Assembly: GCA_024195265.1 (NCBI GenBank)
Contig: JAJLRJ010000001.1
Location: 2,103,910 to 2,167,909 of the forward strand
Direction: 5' to 3'
DNA length: 64,000 bases
From: Dendrophyllia cribrosa
Taxonomy: Eukaryota > Cnidaria > Anthozoa > Scleractinia > Dendrophylliidae
The notes beneath the pieces were generated by a model. It saw only the letters and a program-made list of their open reading frames with translations, was not told the origin of the DNA and made no database searches. The translations under genes were made by a program, and so were the position numbers. Below are positions 60,384 to 64,000 of the stretch, one piece after another. Each line of letters begins with the position of its first letter. Within the stretch, counting starts at the first letter, position 1.

Positions 60384-60534
60384 GGAGGCACAGATACAAG
60401 CATGACTTCATTTAGCACTGGTTTTGTGAAGCAGGTTAGCGGCCTTTTCAATTCCAAATTTATTCGTTTTCTCAAAATCCGGGATACGTGACGCAATAAG
60501 CCGACATTTGCCCAGAAAAAAATGAAGAGTGAGC

Positions 60535-61241
60535 GACACTAAATCATTGGGAATTTACATTGACCAAAATTTATCATGGTCCAAACATGATGACGAAATC
60601 GCCAAGACCATTTCTTCTGGTATAGATGCAGTTGAAAAGCTGAGGTCCCTTTTCAGTAAAGACACGGCTTTTCTTTTATATCAAGCTCTCATCTAACCGC
60701 ACTTCGACTACTGCTGCCCTGTGTGGGACGGTCTACGTATCGAATTTACCGACAAGCTGCAAAAACTACAAAATCGCGCCATTAGGGTTATCACTAAGTC
60801 TGATTTTTATTCTAGTGCTATTATCCTTCGCACTAGTCTTGGATGCATGGGATGACCTCTCTACCAGAAGGAAGTCAAAGCGAAACTAATGTTTAAAACT
60901 GTAATCAATCAAACTCCGGAGTACCTTCAAGGCCTGTTTACACCTTTCAGCAGACTATGAACTTAATAGAGACATAAAAACAAATTCTGTCTCCCCAAGC
61001 CCCGTACAAACTTTTTAAAACGCAGTTTTTGCTCAGTGCGGCAGTGATGTGGAATAATCTTCCAAAGAATGTCATGCAGAGCCATTAGATCTTATAAAAA
61101 GTTTAATAACGAAATCAATCGTCTTTTGTCCACCTCGTACTCCCACATGGCAAACATGTAAACCAGTGTTTTTTTATCTTTCTTTATAACTGATGTTTTT
61201 ACCGTGTTTAAATAAAGTTATATATGTGTATGTATGTAAAA
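60535..61241 (+). pseudogene. LINE 3' fragment (reverse transcriptase C-terminus)
   Basis: In pieces it reads SLGIYIDQNLSWSKH, ISSGIDAVEKLRSLF, PHFDYCCPVWDGL and LQKLQNRAIRVIT, the familiar C-terminal segment of CR1/Rex1/RTE-like LINE proteins, with several stops. It ends AATAAAGTTATATATGTG and an A-rich tail. 5'-truncated and dead. Confidence 0.75.
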
Positions 61242-62637
61242 AAATATCTGCATTTATTATTCGACTATGACGTTATTTAACCGTATAAGGGGGCAGGCGA
61301 ATGCGCCAACTATGCGAGCGTATTTCATTGCTGAATCCGTTGATCCGCAAAAAATTTGTTGAAATCCAAATGCTGAAATTATTTGTGAACTTTTGAAATG
61401 CAATACTGAATGAGTTACCCTGTTTCGGCAAAAAGACCTCCGAGTTTTTTCACGCATTGCGGACAAACGTCCACGAAATATTTTAGCAGCAGCGACAAAG
61501 GCGTGACGAAAATATGAAAAAAACAACATCTCTAACAAGGGTCAAGATCCAAGATCCGAACTTTATAAATAAGAAATAAAAACTGAAACCAAAGCCCCAA
61601 AATGGATAAATTCAAAATCCACTGCATTTGAAGGTTCCCAAATCCGATTGAATCCGAAATCCGGGCAAAATTATTTAAAACATTCGCCAATCCGTGGACA
61701 TATTCACTTGACTCCTGCAGTATACTGGTTTGACAGGTTAGGAGCAGAACGAAACCAAATTGTAAGTGCGCGCGCCCAGGGCAAGTGAAACGCTGGACGA
61801 TAATGATGGCTAAATTGAGAAGTTACTAAGGATAAGGAAAAAGTTCTTAAAATTTGGAAAATTAAACAGGCGAATAATAAATCCGTTATCAATAAATGAT
61901 GGTTTGACAGACAATACATACGCGGATATTTTACTCATCCTCACCCCGACGGGACTCGGTCAAAAACTACGCAACTCATAAAATATCCGGCCTCGCGTGC
62001 TGTCAAACCATATAAATAAGGTGTATCTGCATGGAATTTTAGGGTGGATATGCCTCCAGGACGTTTTAACCCTTTTTCACCAGTACCCTGCGTTGCAGAC
62101 GTCACCCTCACCCCACAAACCTAGTTGAAACCATGCTACAAACCTCTGTAATCATATATTTGAGTAGAACCGTGCCGCATATCTGAAAGACGGCAAACTT
62201 TGAACCTCCTTTGCTAAACTAACGCAAAACTTAACTCTTCTCCCTCCCGGACCCCATCCCACCAAGATTATTTCACTTTGTATACCTGTGCCACCTGTCT
62301 GCTTAAAAGCAGAAAGTTTGATATCTACTGGCACCGATCTTGAAAGGAGGCAACCCAGCCAAACTGGAGCGAGGTGAAGATCCTGTGGACCAGGTTGCCA
62401 ACCCAATGCCTTTGATATTAAATTATGGATTCATGTTGTCTTCAGGCATTGCCAAATTCCAGATACCATGCAGCTCTTAACCTCTAATTTCATTGGACCT
62501 GTATATCACGCAGCTCTATTGTTTTTAGAGCTAGTGTCCATTGTTGTGTTGTTTGTTCTATTGTTTTCTCAGCAAATCAGAGAAGACCTTGTAAGAACTG
62601 CGTACTGTCAAATTCTCAGAAAGCCGTTTCTATGCTG
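61242..62637. other. Non-coding stretch with a small inverted repeat
   Basis: ATGGTTTGACAG (61899-61910) and CTGTCAAACCAT (62000-62011) bracket a small MITE-like block containing GATATTTTAC/TAAAATATCC. Otherwise no feature. Confidence 0.45.
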
Positions 62638-62692
62638 GGTCAACCTCGTCCCGGGGCCCTCTCCTTCTACGAAGAAGCCCTGGGAACGAGGT
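62638..62692. repeat. Mini hairpin related to the CAACCTCGTTCCC element
   Basis: CAACCTCGTCCCCGGGGCC and CCCTGGGAACGAGGT are inverted around a CTTCTACGAAGAAG centre. An end-to-end deletion derivative of the 51961-52971 type. Confidence 0.6.
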
Positions 62693-64000
62693 AGATTTAC
62701 TTTGCTATACGATTTTGGCAAAATATTTTTTGGCCCGCAACCTTTGAGGAATGCAAGGAAGTTCCAACGAAGGAAGGGCATGGAGAAAGTTTATTTTGCA
62801 GTCACAAAGAGTGTCAATATTGCACCGAGAGGATTTTTGTTGTGGAATGTCTGGGAGGCATTTAAATCACAACATAAATTGGGATTAAATTGTCTTGGGA
62901 AAGGAACAAATAGTCTTGGTAGAAAAAAATGTCTTTTCTATAAATTTCCTTATTGAAATCCCCGATTACTTAACGGTGTTTTATACAACGACAAAAAGCC
63001 TTCGATCATGAAATCATACATCATGACTTACCACAACTCACAGATCCACAAACCATGGCATCCAGGTATCACAGCCAATAATCTCGAATTTCAGCGCCGG
63101 GATGCAAAATTTGATAAATAAAGGTGGGTAGACAGTCAACAGTCAGGCAATAGGCCGATGCTGTTCAAAGGGTGTATAGCGCTATACATTTATACACTAT
63201 TGGTTTTGATAGTCCTTCTCCACTGGATAGTGATTGATCCGGTGTTTAATAAATACTCACCAAAGTGAAAATTAATAATTGTTTTAGCATAATCAAACCA
63301 GTGGATAGCCAGCTAAAAATATTTACTTTATTTATGACAAATGGGCAAAAAACTCGACGCATAATCCACCACACTATTTTGCCAAGCTTGCAAATGGGAG
63401 ATTCCTGGTTTGTCAGGATTTTGGGGTTCTCAAATATACACAAGTTAAATTGTATGGTAAACCATTTCTGCATAACACATGGTCAGTGAAACTCCGGACA
63501 AAGGTACTGATTTTTTATTACTTGCAACGGACACAGCAAACTGTTTTCTTTTAATGGAGTACAGCAGCCCTCTTTGACTGCGTTGAATAAACAAACAAGC
63601 AAAATAAAGTGACTTAATGGTTCGATATTTTGAGCTATTGTATATTGACAAAAACTACATAAATATACCATACTTACTTGAATAAGCTCCCAACTTTGAA
63701 TAAGCGCTCACCTCGAATAAGCCCGCACTCGGAAAACTCCAAAAATTAATAAGCGCCCACCCCCTATATCCCCACCCCCCCCCCCCCCCCCCCCCCCCGG
63801 CCAAAAAAAAAAAAACAATTGTATTAGCCCAGCCAGCATTAAGAAAGAGGAGCATCAATTCTGTTCCAGGTGAGAAATGCAGACCTGACTGACACTTGCT
63901 TGTTCATGTTTGCTTTTGCACTTTGTTTTGTTTGGTTAAGGTACATCGATCGCTATTAACACGTTGATTTTAAATAAAAATTTCTTGAAAACAAAACAAC
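62693..64000. other. Non-coding end of window with a poly-C run
   Basis: Iterated CGAATAAGC(G/C)C motifs at 63680-63760, then a C run at about 63774-63798 followed by an A run. No gene or RNA seen. Confidence 0.45.

Noticed and set aside
62468..62956. 162-codon plus-strand frame with a hydrophobic start
   Set aside because: It runs through a mini transposon hairpin and has no family features.

Overview
The window is animal nuclear DNA. It has many short exons with GT-AG introns, a rhodopsin-type GPCR, long AT-rich introns and a dense load of DNA transposons, LINEs and Penelope-like elements. The repeat families (CAACCTCGTTCCC-ended elements, AATTGCTTTGG-type MITEs, TTAAGGTGGCTC elements) look like those I know from hexacorals, so a stony coral or close anthozoan is my best guess. 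That guess is inference, not proof. No bacterial operon, CRISPR array or virus was seen.

Layout. 1-5670: unassigned DNA, then a Ginger-like cut-and-paste transposon (950-5665, 4-bp GTTC target duplication) encoding an integrase fused to a Ulp1-type protease, an OTU-type protease and a Cys-rich tail; the integrase is frameshifted. 5670-14300: non-coding DNA with foldbacks and a nested pair of TTAA-targeting elements carrying a broken DEDDh exonuclease. 14325-15413 (-): an intact single-exon amine-receptor-like GPCR. 15414-21000: non-coding DNA, a SINE/MITE composite and a minisatellite. 21018-25858: two Penelope-like retroelement copies head to head, forming 2,329-bp inverted arms, each with a hammerhead-like motif near its 3' end.

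25883-55098 (-): the main host gene. I could rebuild 24 coding exons, all with GT-AG borders and continuous phase, giving 1,170 aa. It matches INPP5F/SAC2, the SAC-domain phosphoinositide phosphatase, from the N-terminal VIGKIQ-like block through the CMDCLDRT active site and hSac2 domain to the conserved C-terminal tail. Its introns hold most of the mobile DNA: a LINE with a very long flanking duplication, a 72-bp minisatellite inside a transposon, a 106-bp satellite, twin 654-bp elements, and a Mutator-like element with a 10-bp target duplication containing two further elements. The Penelope pair landed just 3' of its stop codon, and a long-TIR element (55220-57202) sits about 115 bp 5' of its start codon.

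57210-64000: non-coding DNA with an hAT-like element (59629-60375), a LINE 3' fragment, tRNA-like SINE remnants and homopolymer tracts. The only apparently intact host genes are the GPCR and INPP5F. They are unlinked in function as far as the sequence shows: the first would be a plasma-membrane signalling receptor, the second an endosomal phosphoinositide phosphatase.
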